A DNA stretch of 64,000 nucleotides from Vulcanimicrobiota bacterium (GTDB taxonomy: Bacteria; Vulcanimicrobiota; JAJTBE01). Each line of letters begins with the position of its first letter. The first letter of the stretch is position 1. Both the position numbers and the translations under genes were made by a program. Where the stretch lies: the NCBI GenBank assembly GCA_021107945.1, contig JAIORV010000201.1:1-64000 (forward strand), written 5' to 3'. A model generated the notes under the pieces. It was not told the origin of the DNA, ran no database searches, and was given only the letters and a program-made list of their open reading frames with translations. This document shows positions 36,866-47,078 of this stretch, piece by piece.

Positions 36866-36927
36866 GGGCGGCGGGACGCCACCCCCACCATTATAACAAT
36901 GTCGGTAGCTGTGGCGGGACGCCGCAG
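36866..36927 (+). repeat. Double-hairpin repeat family F, copy 2
   Basis: Inverted copy of 22111-22171: GGCGGCGGGACGCCACCC, then 'accattataacaatgtcgg', then GTGGCGGGACGCCGCAG. Confidence 0.75.
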
Positions 36928-37066
36928 AAGATGACAAATAATATTCTTCTGGAATACCTGGTTTCTTGCAGGGAATAATTATGCCGATATTAAAGAATGT
37001 AGATAAAAGGCAGGCAACAATTATGGATATCATTCCAGCAAAATCGACAAGAAAAGATGATTTGAC

Positions 37067-38764
37067 ATGAACATAAAGCTTATTGTTTTCAGCCTCCTGG
37101 GCGGTCTTGCCCTGTTCCTGTTCGGCATGAAAGTCTTAAGCACGGGACTCCAGATGGCATTTGGAAACAAGATTAAGATCCTCATGGAAAAACTTACCGA
37201 CAACAAACTTGCCGGCGTTGGAATCGGAGCGTTGGTCACTGCTATCATTCAAAGCTCCAGCATTACAACGGTAACGCTTGTGGGACTTATCAACGCCGGG
37301 CTTATCACGCTTGCCCAATCCATTCCCATGATCATGGGAGCGAATATAGGAACCACTGTAACCGCACAGCTAATCGCATTCAAGGTCGGAAAATATTCTC
37401 TTCCTATCATTGCCATAGGATTCGTCCTGTATTCTCTTGAGAGATACAGGATCCCGTTTTTAGAAAAGTACCTGGCAAAGAAAGACGAGGGGAATTCCAA
37501 CAAGGACATGGACAGGAACAGAGGAAAAAATAACACTTTAAAATATGTAGGGCAGATTATCCTGGGCTTCGGTATTCTCTTCCTGGGTATGACCCTCATG
37601 TCATCGGAATCAAAGCAACTCGTGGAGAATCCCGGTGTGGTAAAATTCCTTGCTGAGATGGGAAAAGTCCCTATACTTGGAATAATAGCCGGGGCGTTGT
37701 TCACCAGTATCATCCAGAGTAGTTCCGCCACATCAGGACTGGTGATCTCTATGGGCATGGGGGCAAAAAACCTGATCAGCCTGAAATCGGCGGTTACGAT
37801 TATCATGGGAGCTAACCTGGGCACCTGCATCACGGTTATCCTTGCATCAATCGGCTCCACTCTCTCAAGTAGAAGAGCGGCGCTGTCTCATGTACTTTTC
37901 AATGTTATCGGAATATTGTTATTCGTTCCTTTTATAGGTTTGTTTGTCGGTCTTATTCAGAAGACATCCCCCGACATGGCAAGACAGATTGCAAACGCCC
38001 ACCTTTGTTTTAATATTATAACCACACTCGTACTTCTTCCCCTGTCCGGTGTTTTACTGTTTGTTGTGAAGAAACTTATGCCGGGAGAGGACGTCAGGGT
38101 TGAGAGCGGGGCGAAGTACCTTGACGACCTCACTCTTGAGACTCCTGCCGTAGCACTTTCGATGGCGGAAAAAGAGACGGTGAGAATGGCAAAAATCACT
38201 CTCACAATGATAGAAGCGAGCAGAATGGCGCTTTTCGAGAAAAGCAAGAAGCATATTGAGATAGTAACAGGAAAAGAAAAAGTTGTTGATGAACTGGATG
38301 ATAAAATAGAGGTATTTCTGAAAAAAATAGACAACGAAGCTCTATCTGACAGGCAAAAGACAAACCTGGCGATACTAAACCATATTATATCGGACATAGA
38401 AAGAATCGCCGACCATGCAAATAATATGTGTGAACTTGCCGAACGTCGGATGAGCGATAAGATCAGGTTTTCCGACGAAGCGTTCGCTGAGTTGAAGGAC
38501 GTATTTGACAAGGCCGACGAATCGGTTGAGCTTTCTATAACAGCGATAACAAAATATGATGAAAAATCCATTAATAGGATAATGGAAATAGAAAAAGATG
38601 TTGACACAATGGTCGAACAGATGGAAGAAAATCATTTTGAGCGGTTGGCGCAAGAGTTATGCAGCGCCGAGGCAGGACCCCTTTATGTCGATGTTTTGAG
38701 GAACCTGGAAAGAATTACCGACCACACTCATAACATTGCATGCGCAAGAAGCTTCGGCTTTTGA
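37067..38764 (+). CDS. Na/phosphate cotransporter with PhoU-like domain, copy 1
   Basis: 565 residues. Eight or so membrane helices contain two inverted repeats with the QSSS motif (AIIQSSSITTVT and SIIQSSSATSGLV), the hallmark of Na/Pi cotransporter II (NptA/YjbB) proteins. The cytoplasmic end (about 365-560) is a PhoU-like helical bundle. It is followed by a second copy whose upstream DNA also matches, showing a recent tandem duplication of about 1.84 kb. The PhoU-like end may gate uptake in response to phosphate. Confidence 0.93.
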   Translation: MNIKLIVFSLLGGLALFLFGMKVLSTGLQMAFGNKIKILMEKLTDNKLAGVGIGALVTAIIQSSSITTVTLVGLINAGLITLAQSIPMIMGANIGTTVTAQLIAFKVGKYSLPIIAIGFVLYSLERYRIPFLEKYLAKKDEGNSNKDMDRNRGKNNTLKYVGQIILGFGILFLGMTLMSSESKQLVENPGVVKFLAEMGKVPILGIIAGALFTSIIQSSSATSGLVISMGMGAKNLISLKSAVTIIMGANLGTCITVILASIGSTLSSRRAALSHVLFNVIGILLFVPFIGLFVGLIQKTSPDMARQIANAHLCFNIITTLVLLPLSGVLLFVVKKLMPGEDVRVESGAKYLDDLTLETPAVALSMAEKETVRMAKITLTMIEASRMALFEKSKKHIEIVTGKEKVVDELDDKIEVFLKKIDNEALSDRQKTNLAILNHIISDIERIADHANNMCELAERRMSDKIRFSDEAFAELKDVFDKADESVELSITAITKYDEKSINRIMEIEKDVDTMVEQMEENHFERLAQELCSAEAGPLYVDVLRNLERITDHTHNIACARSFGF

Positions 38765-38905
38765 TAAAACTTATGCCAATGCCAGGGTATTACCGTTTCC
38801 GGATTTTTGCAGGGAATAATAATGTAAATATAAAATATAGAAATAAAATCAAGCAATAATTGTTGACAATATTCCAGCAAAATCGACAAGGAAAGATAAT
38901 TTGAC

Positions 38906-40591
38906 ATGAACATAAAGCTTATTGTTTTCAGTCTCATAGGCGGGCTTGCTCTGTTCTTGTTCGGCATGAAAATCTTGAGCACAGGGCTCCAGATGGCATT
39001 TGGAAACAAGATTAAGACCCTCATGGAGAAACTCACTAACAATAAGCTTGCCGGTGTTGGAATTGGAGCATTGGTTACAGCTATCATTCAAAGCTCCAGC
39101 ATTACAACGGTAACACTTGTGGGACTTATCAACGCCGGGCTTATCACGCTTGCCCAATCCATTCCCATAATTATGGGAGCGAATATAGGAACCACCATAA
39201 CCGCACAGCTAGTCGCATTCAAGGTTGGAAAATATTCTCTTCCTATCATTGCCATAGGATTTGTCCTGTATTCTCTTGAGAGATACAGGATCCCGTTTTT
39301 AGAAAAGTACCTGATAAAGAAAGGCAAGGAAGATTCCGACAAGGCCAGGGGAAAGAAAAATACTTTAAAATATGTGGGGCAGATTATCCTGGGTTTTGGT
39401 ATTCTTTTCCTGGGCATGACCCTCATGTCATCGGAGTCGAAGCAACTCGTGGGGGATCCCAGGGTGGTAAACTTTATTGCTGAAATGGGAAAAGTCCCCT
39501 TGCTTGGAATAATTACCGGGGCATTATTCACCGGTATCATACAGAGTAGTTCCGCCACATCGGGATTGGTGATCTCTATGGGCATGGGAGCGAAAAAGCT
39601 TATCGACCTGAAATCGGCATTTACAATTATCATGGGAGCAAATATCGGTACCTGCATCACGGTCGTTCTGGCGTCAATCGGCTCCACTCTGTCCAGTAAA
39701 AGAGCGGCACTCTCTCATGTGCTCTTTAATGTTGTCGGAGTATTATTATTCCTCCCCTTTATAGGCTTGTTTGTCGGTCTTATTCAAAAGACATCCCCCG
39801 ATCTGGGAAGACAGATTGCAAACGCTCACCTTTGTTTTAAAGTTGTAACCACACTCATACTTCTTCCCCTGTCCGGTGTTTTACTATTTGTTGTGACGAA
39901 ACTTATACCGGGAGAGGAAATCAAGGTCAGAGGCGGAGCCTTATACCTTGACGACCATACCCTTGAGACTCCGGCGATAGCACTTTCGATGGCGAAAAAA
40001 GAGACAGTGAGAATGGCAAGAATCACTCTCACAATGATAGAAGCAAGCAGGATGGCACTTTTTGAGAAAAGCCCGAAGCATATTGAGGTTGTAAAGGGAA
40101 AAGAAAAAGTTGTTGATGAACTGGATGATAAAATAGAGATATTTCTGGAGAAAATTGACAACGAAGCTCTATCTGACCAGCAAAAAACAAATCTGGCAAT
40201 ATTAAAACATATTATATCGGACATTGAAAGAATCGCCGACCATGCAAATAATATATGTGAGCTTGCCGAACGTCGAATAAGCGATAAAATCAGGTTTTCC
40301 GACGAAGCGTTCGCTGAGTTGAAGGAAGTATTTGACAAAGCCGATGAATCAGTAGAGCTTTCCATAGCAGCGATAACAAAATATGATGAAAAATCCATCA
40401 ATAAGATAATGGAATTAGAAAAAGATGTTGACAAGATGGTCGAACAGATGGAAGAGAATCATTTTGAGCGGTTGACGCAAGAGTTATGCAGTGCCGAGGC
40501 AGGTCCCCTCTATGTCGATGTTTTGAGGAACCTGGAAAGAATTACCGACCACACTCATAACATTGCATGCGCCAGAAGCTTCGGCTTTTAA
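38906..40591 (+). CDS. Na/phosphate cotransporter with PhoU-like domain, copy 2
   Basis: 561 residues, closely similar to copy 1 along the whole length, with both QSSS motifs (AIIQSSSITTVT, GIIQSSSATSGLV) and the PhoU-like end. The main difference is a shortened, charged loop near residues 140-155, where copy 1 has extra Asn/Lys/Asp residues. The first 30 codons and the 100 bp upstream ('gcagggaataataatg', 'ttccagcaaaatcgacaagg') are shared with copy 1. Both frames are intact, so both are probably used. Confidence 0.93.
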   Translation: MNIKLIVFSLIGGLALFLFGMKILSTGLQMAFGNKIKTLMEKLTNNKLAGVGIGALVTAIIQSSSITTVTLVGLINAGLITLAQSIPIIMGANIGTTITAQLVAFKVGKYSLPIIAIGFVLYSLERYRIPFLEKYLIKKGKEDSDKARGKKNTLKYVGQIILGFGILFLGMTLMSSESKQLVGDPRVVNFIAEMGKVPLLGIITGALFTGIIQSSSATSGLVISMGMGAKKLIDLKSAFTIIMGANIGTCITVVLASIGSTLSSKRAALSHVLFNVVGVLLFLPFIGLFVGLIQKTSPDLGRQIANAHLCFKVVTTLILLPLSGVLLFVVTKLIPGEEIKVRGGALYLDDHTLETPAIALSMAKKETVRMARITLTMIEASRMALFEKSPKHIEVVKGKEKVVDELDDKIEIFLEKIDNEALSDQQKTNLAILKHIISDIERIADHANNICELAERRISDKIRFSDEAFAELKEVFDKADESVELSIAAITKYDEKSINKIMELEKDVDKMVEQMEENHFERLTQELCSAEAGPLYVDVLRNLERITDHTHNIACARSFGF

Positions 40592-40618
40592 TAATGTTTA
40601 TATATTTATTCAAACTCC

Positions 40619-40676
40619 ACTGCAGGAGAGGCTTCCAGTCTCGATTTTCGTGGCAGGATGCCACTCCTACAGGGTT
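40619..40676 (+). repeat. Repeat family C, copy 2
   Basis: TGCAGGAG at the left, 'ctcgattttcgtggcaggatg' in the middle, ACTCCTACAG at the right. Confidence 0.65.
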
Positions 40677-40694
40677 GGACTAATGTTTACAAAT

Positions 40695-41342
40695 TTACTT
40701 CTTCTTCTGCTGCTTTATGCGCTCCGCCATCCAGTTTAGCGGGATATTTACATTAAAATAAACATCAAATGTCTTTCCCGTTTTTTTGCTTCTTACGCTC
40801 ATTTTATCGTAATCGTTACCGTTTTTCCGGATCAATTTCTGTTTTAGCACACTTAGGCTCAGAGAACCCAATACTGCATACTCTTCCTTAATGGAAATTA
40901 CCTTATATGCCGATGCCGGAGTTTTACCGCTTCCGGATTTCAATATGGAGGCTACAATTCCATTCAGCATATAATTATGAAAGCTGGCGTTCTTTTTATC
41001 TTTCAAGCCTCTATAAGCGTAAAAGCATATGAGATGGGCATCGGGATTTAAAAAATTCTTTTTCAATAAAGAGTTTGCAAGTGCTATGGATTTCTTATAC
41101 TGCTTGGCTTTTAGGGCGGCCATCATTTCGTCCTTCGTTTTCTTCTGAGAGTTATCATATGGATTATAATACGAAGTTCTCGCATAAGCTAACCTGAGCT
41201 TTTCGAAATCGAGTGATTTATCAAATTTCAAAGCTTTTCCAAGAAGTTGTTTGTATGTTTTGTTGTCATATTTTTCTTTAGCCAGACAACTACCACATAA
41301 AACCACCATTAATAATACAACTATAATATACTTTTTGAACAT
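40695..41342 (-). CDS. Secreted DUF4919-like protein
   Basis: 215 residues. A signal peptide (MFKKYIIVVLLMVVLCGSCLA) is followed by the pattern FEKLRLAYARTSYYNPY that marks DUF4919 proteins, then a helical region with TPR-like periodicity. The ribosome site GGAGG fixes the start. The role of the family is unknown. Confidence 0.75.
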   Translation of the reverse strand: MFKKYIIVVLLMVVLCGSCLAKEKYDNKTYKQLLGKALKFDKSLDFEKLRLAYARTSYYNPYDNSQKKTKDEMMAALKAKQYKKSIALANSLLKKNFLNPDAHLICFYAYRGLKDKKNASFHNYMLNGIVASILKSGSGKTPASAYKVISIKEEYAVLGSLSLSVLKQKLIRKNGNDYDKMSVRSKKTGKTFDVYFNVNIPLNWMAERIKQQKKK

Positions 41343-41872
41343 AAAATACCTCCAACACCAAAATTATGACACAAATGAATTCTCTAATTCCTATCAATAC
41401 AACGAAGCCTGGAAATTATCCTTTATAAAGATTAGATAATATACTCATCACTATTAACCCGGATAATGCTTTTAAATTCAACGCAGAGATCGCGGAGGTC
41501 GCAGAGAACTTATTATATGGAGGGTTCACTGTTAATTTATCGCATCATTTTTCAGGCATTCTCCGATATAATTTTATATTGGCGAGAAATGGATTCTTTC
41601 ACCGGTAAAAGGCTACAATACGGTAATTGTAAGATTCCAAATGCATTATTAGGGTTAATATCGTCTAATATTGCCTGAGCTGAACTTGTTTCAGTATGAC
41701 AATTGCGTAAGTCCTGATACAAATCTTTTTCTAATAAAAATCTCTTCTTCAAACCCCATCTTCAAAAAACTTTATACTGCTTATAAATAAGGAACATACC
41801 TTATTTTATAAAGGAATGTTCCATTATCTGTTTTAGCTATCTGTTTTAGCCTGAGGCAAATGCTCCCGGCTT
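41343..41872. repeat. Intergenic region with repeat fragments
   Basis: Contains 'cgcagagatcgcggaggtcgcag' (about 41482) and a fragment of the MITE-like element end, 'atgacaattgcgtaagtcctga' (about 41696-41718). The leuS terminator lies at 41791-41822. No gene. Confidence 0.6.
41791..41822 (-). terminator. Probable terminator of leuS
   Basis: On the minus strand GGAACATTCCTT pairs with AAGGTATGTTCC (one mismatch) around TATAAAAT, then TTATTTAT follows; 50 bp after the leuS stop. Confidence 0.55.
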
Positions 41873-44314
41873 TTAATTCGCTACAATATTCAATATTTTA
41901 CCGGGTATATATATTATTTTCCTGATGGTTTTCCCTTTTATTGCCGACATTACCTTTTCCGATTCATTCGCTGTTTTCTCTACGAATTTCTGATTGCTCT
42001 CGACAGGAACCGTGAGTCTGTCCCTCAACTTTCCGTTTACCTGAACAACAATCAGCATTGTGTCCTCCTTGACAAAGTCGGAATTGAACTCGGGCCACTT
42101 CTCGTTGAAAATGCTGTCAATATTGCCCAGATGATGCCATAATTCCTCGGCAAGATGGGGAGTCACCGGCGACATTAATCTCAGGTATTCCTCGACGGAT
42201 TCCTTATAGAAGCGGCCGGGATGTTTCCTGTTGAAATCCTGCAGATTGTTAAAACACTCCATCAGGCTTGATATTACTGTATTTAAATGGAATCTCTCGA
42301 TATCTTCCGTAACTTTCTGGATGGTTGTGTGAATATAACGCCTGACCTCCCTGGACATCTCCCTTCCCTCCAGGAATTTAGTGTCCATCACAAAATTGAA
42401 CACACGTCTTAACCAACGATAGACACCCTCGATGCCGGAGTCGTCCCATTCGGAATCCTGCTCCGGCGGACCGATGAACAGCTCATATGCTCTTAAAGAG
42501 TCGGTTCCATATCTCTCCACCAGACCATCGGGATTGACGATATTTCCTTTGCTCTTGGACATTTTCTCTAATCTGCCGGAAGTCTCACTCCTGCGACATA
42601 TCATTCCCTGGTTGAAGAGCCTGACGAATGGCTCCTGGAAATCTACATAACCGGCATCACACAGCACCATTGTTATAAACCTTGAATAGAGCAAATGTAA
42701 TATGGCGTGCTCTACACCGCCCACGTACAAGTCAACGGGAAGCCATATCTTGACTTTTTCCTCATCAAACGGTACCGCGTCCTCGTGTGGTGATACATAT
42801 CGCAAGAAATACCACGACGAGCATACCCACTGTGATATTGTGTCCGTCTCTCTCTTTGCATCGCAACCGCAGTTGGGACATTTAACTTTAACAAATTCAG
42901 GGATTGCCGCCAGGGGTGATTCACCCGTTCCTGTCGGCTCATAATTTTCAATATACGGTAGTAAAACAGGCAGGTCACTCTCGGGGACGGGAACTATCCC
43001 ACAATTGCTGCAATAAATCATGGGAATCGGTGCTCCCCAGTATCTCTGGCGGGAAATGAGCCAATCTCTGAGCTTGTAGTTCACCTGTCTCCTTGTCAGA
43101 TTTTTCTCTGCCAGCCAATCAACAACTTGCTCGAACCCACCTCTTGACGACAGTCCGTCGAAGTCGCCCGAATTCATCATTGTACCTTCGCCCGTATATG
43201 CCGATTCGAGATTATTATTCCCATCAGGAGGCAGGATTACCTGACGAATGAGCAGGTCGAATTTTTTTGCAAACTCCCAATCCCTCTCGTCATGCGCCGG
43301 CACAGACATGATCGCCCCCGTGCCGTATGACATGAGGACATAATCTGATATCCATATAGGAACTTCCTCATTATTCACCGGGTTTACGGCATACGCTCCG
43401 GTAAATACACCGGTCTTCTCCTTGTCCTCGCTCAACCTGTCCAACTCGGTTATTGATTGTACTTTTCGAACATACTCATCAACCTGTTCCCTGCATTCAT
43501 CGGTTGTTAATGTTTTTACCAGAGGATGCTCCGGGGCAAGAACCATATAAGTAGCACCGAATAAAGTGTCGGGGCGGGTAGTAAATATGGGTAATTCCTC
43601 ATCACACTCCTTTACCTTGAAGATAACCTCCGCTCCGTAGGATTTGCCTATCCAATTTGCCTGCATGGTCAGCACACGCGAAGGCCATTCCAGGTCTTCA
43701 AGGTTTCTCAGCAATCTGTCGGCATAATCGGTTATCTTGAAAAACCACTGGTTCAGGTTTTTTTTGGTTATCTCCGTTCCACATCTCTCACATTTGCCCT
43801 GAATGACTTCCTCGTCCGCCAGTCCTGTACGACACGAGGGACACCAGTTTATGGGAGCTTCGTGCTTGTATGCAAGTCCTCTCTCGTACAATTTCAGAAA
43901 AAGCCATTGTGTCCATTTATAATAGCTGGGTGAAGATGAGTTGATCTCCCTGCTCCAGTCATACATCGTGCCCATTTCGACTAACTGGCGATTCATATTC
44001 TTTATATTCATCATCGTGCCTTCGGCGGGATGAACTTTCTTTTTTATGGCGGCGTTTTCCGCAGGAAGTCCGAATGCATCCCATCCTATGGGATGTAAAA
44101 CCTCATATCCCTTCATTTTCATATGGCGACACCAGACATCGCTAAGGACATAACCCCTCCAGTGTCCCACGTGAAGTCCCTCGCCGCTGGGATATGGGAA
44201 CATGTCCAGGCAGTAATGCCGGGGCTTGGGTGTGTCATCATTTGTCCTGTGCATATCTGTCTCTTCCCAGATTCTGCGCCATTTTTTCTCGATTTCGATG
44301 TGCTCGTAATGCAT
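41873..44314 (-). CDS. leuS: Leucyl-tRNA synthetase
   Basis: 813 residues, the usual bacterial length. The class I signature is seen as the HIGH variant HVGH (PYPSGEGLHVGHWRGY) and KMSKS (EKMSKSKGNIVNPDG). A zinc-type motif CPSCRTGLADEEVIQGKCERC and the CP1 editing domain with TTRPDTLFGATYMVLAP are present. It charges tRNA-Leu and edits mischarged products. No T-box leader is seen upstream. Identification is secure. Confidence 0.98.
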   Translation of the reverse strand: MHYEHIEIEKKWRRIWEETDMHRTNDDTPKPRHYCLDMFPYPSGEGLHVGHWRGYVLSDVWCRHMKMKGYEVLHPIGWDAFGLPAENAAIKKKVHPAEGTMMNIKNMNRQLVEMGTMYDWSREINSSSPSYYKWTQWLFLKLYERGLAYKHEAPINWCPSCRTGLADEEVIQGKCERCGTEITKKNLNQWFFKITDYADRLLRNLEDLEWPSRVLTMQANWIGKSYGAEVIFKVKECDEELPIFTTRPDTLFGATYMVLAPEHPLVKTLTTDECREQVDEYVRKVQSITELDRLSEDKEKTGVFTGAYAVNPVNNEEVPIWISDYVLMSYGTGAIMSVPAHDERDWEFAKKFDLLIRQVILPPDGNNNLESAYTGEGTMMNSGDFDGLSSRGGFEQVVDWLAEKNLTRRQVNYKLRDWLISRQRYWGAPIPMIYCSNCGIVPVPESDLPVLLPYIENYEPTGTGESPLAAIPEFVKVKCPNCGCDAKRETDTISQWVCSSWYFLRYVSPHEDAVPFDEEKVKIWLPVDLYVGGVEHAILHLLYSRFITMVLCDAGYVDFQEPFVRLFNQGMICRRSETSGRLEKMSKSKGNIVNPDGLVERYGTDSLRAYELFIGPPEQDSEWDDSGIEGVYRWLRRVFNFVMDTKFLEGREMSREVRRYIHTTIQKVTEDIERFHLNTVISSLMECFNNLQDFNRKHPGRFYKESVEEYLRLMSPVTPHLAEELWHHLGNIDSIFNEKWPEFNSDFVKEDTMLIVVQVNGKLRDRLTVPVESNQKFVEKTANESEKVMSAIKGKTIRKIIYIPGKILNIVAN

Positions 44315-44695
44315 AAGGGCCTCCTATTTGTAGATGTTGGAATATGGAAAATGGAGAATGGATCTGTAATCCGCTATTCATTATTGATATTCACCGCAAA
44401 TCCTCTGTGATCCCGGCGAACCCTGAAACAAGTTCCCTGAAATTAATTCAGGGCAGGTTGGGCAGGCTTCTGCGGTGGCAATACGCTTCTTCCACATCCT
44501 TATGTTGTTAGATAGATACCAGCTTTGGAAAATTCCTCCTGCAAGCGATATTTCATGAAGTATTGTCCAAACTTACCACCCCAATCCCTCCCGCAAGCGG
44601 CGGAGGTAATTTCCTCCCTCTTTGAGAAGGGATGAAGGGGGGAGGCAAAAAGACAATATTCTCTGTAAAAGGCTTATAATAATTTATTAATTGTA

Positions 44696-44976
44696 CTTAC
44701 GCATACCCAGGAAAAAAAGCTAATGAAACTGTCATCCTGAGCGGAATACGATTTTTACCTTTCCTGAATGAACCTTGGCAAGAACGGGTTTTACTTACCT
44801 CCGATGTCTTCCACAGCGAAGGATCTCTACCCACGACAAATTATCTCCTACAGGCAATTATTCAAGAGATTCTTCGCTATGTAAATCTCCGTAGATCAAG
44901 GAAATACCGTCTTTGAGAAAGTCATCGGATTAAAGCAAGCCTTTCGTGATCCGCTCAGAATTACAATTGCGTAAGT
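44696..44976. mobile_element. MITE-like element with terminal inverted repeats, copy 1
   Basis: 281 bp, bounded by ACTTACGCA and TGCGTAAGT. Inside the ends, 'gtcatcctgagcgg' is answered by 'ccgctcagaattac', and 'cagcgaaggatctc' by 'gagattcttcgctatg', so the whole element can fold. No protein is encoded. A homologue is at 60849-61122. Confidence 0.7.
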
Positions 44977-45055
44977 CCTGCAATAACTACAAGGGCATTC
45001 ATCCTTCATCGATATTTCCCCTCAATACATGATTGAAAAAAAGTATTTATTCAGA

Positions 45056-45120
45056 CCCCTGCCTGCAGGAAGACTGTCTGTCTCGATTTTCGTGGCAAGA
45101 TACCACTCCTGCAAGGAAGG
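45056..45120 (+). repeat. Repeat family C, copy 3
   Basis: CTGCAGGAAG at the left, 'tctcgattttcgtggcaaga' in the middle, CACTCCTGCA at the right. Confidence 0.65.
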
Positions 45121-45320
45121 ACTGGATAATTATTGATAAACGTAAAAAATAAAAGCTATTGCTTTACAATTAACTGATTATATAATTTTTTATTAAAATT
45201 TGCAAGAAAATATATACTTTGTTAACAATGAGAGATTTATTCACGAAATACAAAGATCAGATCCTATAAGGAACCTTCTGCCGAGGTCCAAAAGAAACAG
45301 GCGGGATATATCAAATTAGC

Positions 45321-46841
45321 TTATAATTCACCCGGTTCATATGAGTTACGTTTTTTATAGAACTCCGAGAGGTCATTAAAAAGCTTTTTCCTTGATGGCA
45401 TATGCACATACATCATATGCCCGGCCTCGTAACAATCATATGTAACGTTTTCCTTGAGCCTGGGGTCGAGCCCCATGTGTGCGATTGTGTATTTATGCAG
45501 GAAGTATGAAGTGCACAGGTCAAAATAGCCACAGGCGAAGAATACATTAAGATACCTGTTATAATTCATAGCTTCAACAAGCTTTTCAGTGACGCTAACA
45601 TACCCCATGCCGCCATCTATTCCTGAAGCCCAGTCCCAGTTCTTGCTTACATCCCTTGAAAGGGGCTTATATGGCAAATCGTTTTCATATTTCAATTCAT
45701 TTCTGAGGAAGTCGTGCAAACAACCTATGCAAGAGCCATATATGTTGAACAAACTGGGGTCTGTTTTCAACTTGTCTGACATCGGGTCGATATCCGGAGC
45801 TTTCAGTCTGCTGTCATAAAGTCCAACTACCTCTTTTGTATCTTTGAGAATTTGCTTCATAAACCTGTGAGGTTTTACCCTCAGATTACTGTCGTCAATA
45901 TATTCCTTTGATAGTCCTGTATATTGTGACATCTGTCCGATGATCCTGTCTCTTTCCTCATCGGACAACAGGTCTCCCTTAATAAGAGCTTGTGAATATT
46001 CACTCAGAGCCCAGTCTTCGACGACTTCAAGGGTTTTTTTAAGGTCAGCTCTGAGTTCTTCGGGGAGTTTTTTATGGTACCATGCAGTTGCCGTATATGC
46101 AGGCAGGAAAAGGAGATATGGCAGATCATTTCCCGGGCTGAAATCGAAATAGAGATAATCCAGAGCTGATGAGATAAAGACAACGCCGTTAAAATCCATG
46201 GCATATTTTTCCTGGAGGGTCGCTATAAGTCCGGCGGCTCGATATGTGCCATAGCTCTCGCCGGCGATAAACTTTGGAGATAGCCAGCGATTATTGCGGG
46301 AAATATAGATCCTTATGAACTCGCCTACCCATTTTATATCCTCCTCAACCCCATAGAACTGCCCGGAATCCTCATCTTCACCGGGAGAGCTGTATCCTGT
46401 CCCGATGGGATCCACAAATACAAGATCCGTGAATTCGAGCCAGGAATATTCATTATTGACAAACTCGTATGGGGGTGGACAGACTTTTCCTTCCTCCGTG
46501 AACTTAACTCTTTTTGGACCCATCGCCCCGAAATGCACCCATGCGGACGCCGCTCCGGGACCACCGTTAAACGCAAATGTTACGGCTCTTTTTGTTCTGT
46601 CTTTCAATCCTTCTTTTTCGTAACTGATATAGAACACCCGGGTTTTTATTTTCTGTTTTTCGTCTTTTATTTTCAGGTACCCGGCCGTTGCCTTATACCT
46701 GAGAGGCTTTCCGTTTATTTGCGCTACATGGTGTGTTATGGATTCTTTATCGCCGGGAAATTCTTTTTTCTTTTCTCTTTCACTTTCCAACTCAAGTTTC
46801 AGTTCTTTTTGGGCAAGAAGTTGTAATAAATCTCTTTTCAT
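45321..46841 (-). CDS. Serine carboxypeptidase (peptidase S10 family)
   Basis: 506 residues. The oxyanion region (FNGGPGAASAWVHFGAMGP), the nucleophile motif GESYG, an Asp in FACGYFDLCT and the His in YEAGHMMYVH complete the S10 catalytic triad. The N-terminus is charged, Gln/Glu/Lys-rich and lacks a clear signal peptide, so the location is uncertain. S10 enzymes remove C-terminal residues; bacterial members are uncommon and often acid-active. Confidence 0.9.
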   Translation of the reverse strand: MKRDLLQLLAQKELKLELESEREKKKEFPGDKESITHHVAQINGKPLRYKATAGYLKIKDEKQKIKTRVFYISYEKEGLKDRTKRAVTFAFNGGPGAASAWVHFGAMGPKRVKFTEEGKVCPPPYEFVNNEYSWLEFTDLVFVDPIGTGYSSPGEDEDSGQFYGVEEDIKWVGEFIRIYISRNNRWLSPKFIAGESYGTYRAAGLIATLQEKYAMDFNGVVFISSALDYLYFDFSPGNDLPYLLFLPAYTATAWYHKKLPEELRADLKKTLEVVEDWALSEYSQALIKGDLLSDEERDRIIGQMSQYTGLSKEYIDDSNLRVKPHRFMKQILKDTKEVVGLYDSRLKAPDIDPMSDKLKTDPSLFNIYGSCIGCLHDFLRNELKYENDLPYKPLSRDVSKNWDWASGIDGGMGYVSVTEKLVEAMNYNRYLNVFFACGYFDLCTSYFLHKYTIAHMGLDPRLKENVTYDCYEAGHMMYVHMPSRKKLFNDLSEFYKKRNSYEPGEL

Positions 46842-46978
46842 GAATTATCACCTTTCATACGAAAAATAGTAACCCGACCTCCGACTTGCCGGGAGGCGGG
46901 AAACGGGAAATAACAGGGATTTTGAGATTTTTCGATACCCTCGCCTCTAACCTCTTACCTCCGGCGTCCGTTTTCTGT

Positions 46979-47007
46979 TAATCGGGACGGGGACGTCCCT
47001 CCTACAG
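46979..47007 (-). repeat. Hairpin repeat family A, copy 9
   Basis: Stem GGGACG / CGTCCC; flanked by 'cgttatccgttatccg' words right up to the next gene. Confidence 0.8.
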
Positions 47008-47078
47008 TTCCAACATCCGGTGTCCGTTTTCCGCCTTCGACATCCGGCCTCCGTTATCCGTTATCCGTTATCCGACCT

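Larger units (their letters stand above)
44315..45320. repeat. Long gene-free region with several repeat families
   Basis: About 1 kb without a gene. It holds 'cctcctgcaagcgatatttcatg' and 'ccctcccgcaagcggcggagg' words (44530-44620), the MITE-like element (44696-44976) and repeat family C copy 3 (45056-45120). The last 150 bp are AT-rich. Confidence 0.7.

Noticed and set aside
36811-36891. Extended N-terminus of the TPR protein
   Set aside because: The extra 27 residues are the translation of repeat family F, and a good ribosome site precedes the inner ATG.
44315-44700. T-box leader for leuS
   Set aside because: No T-box sequence or anticodon stem is seen; the region holds repeats only.
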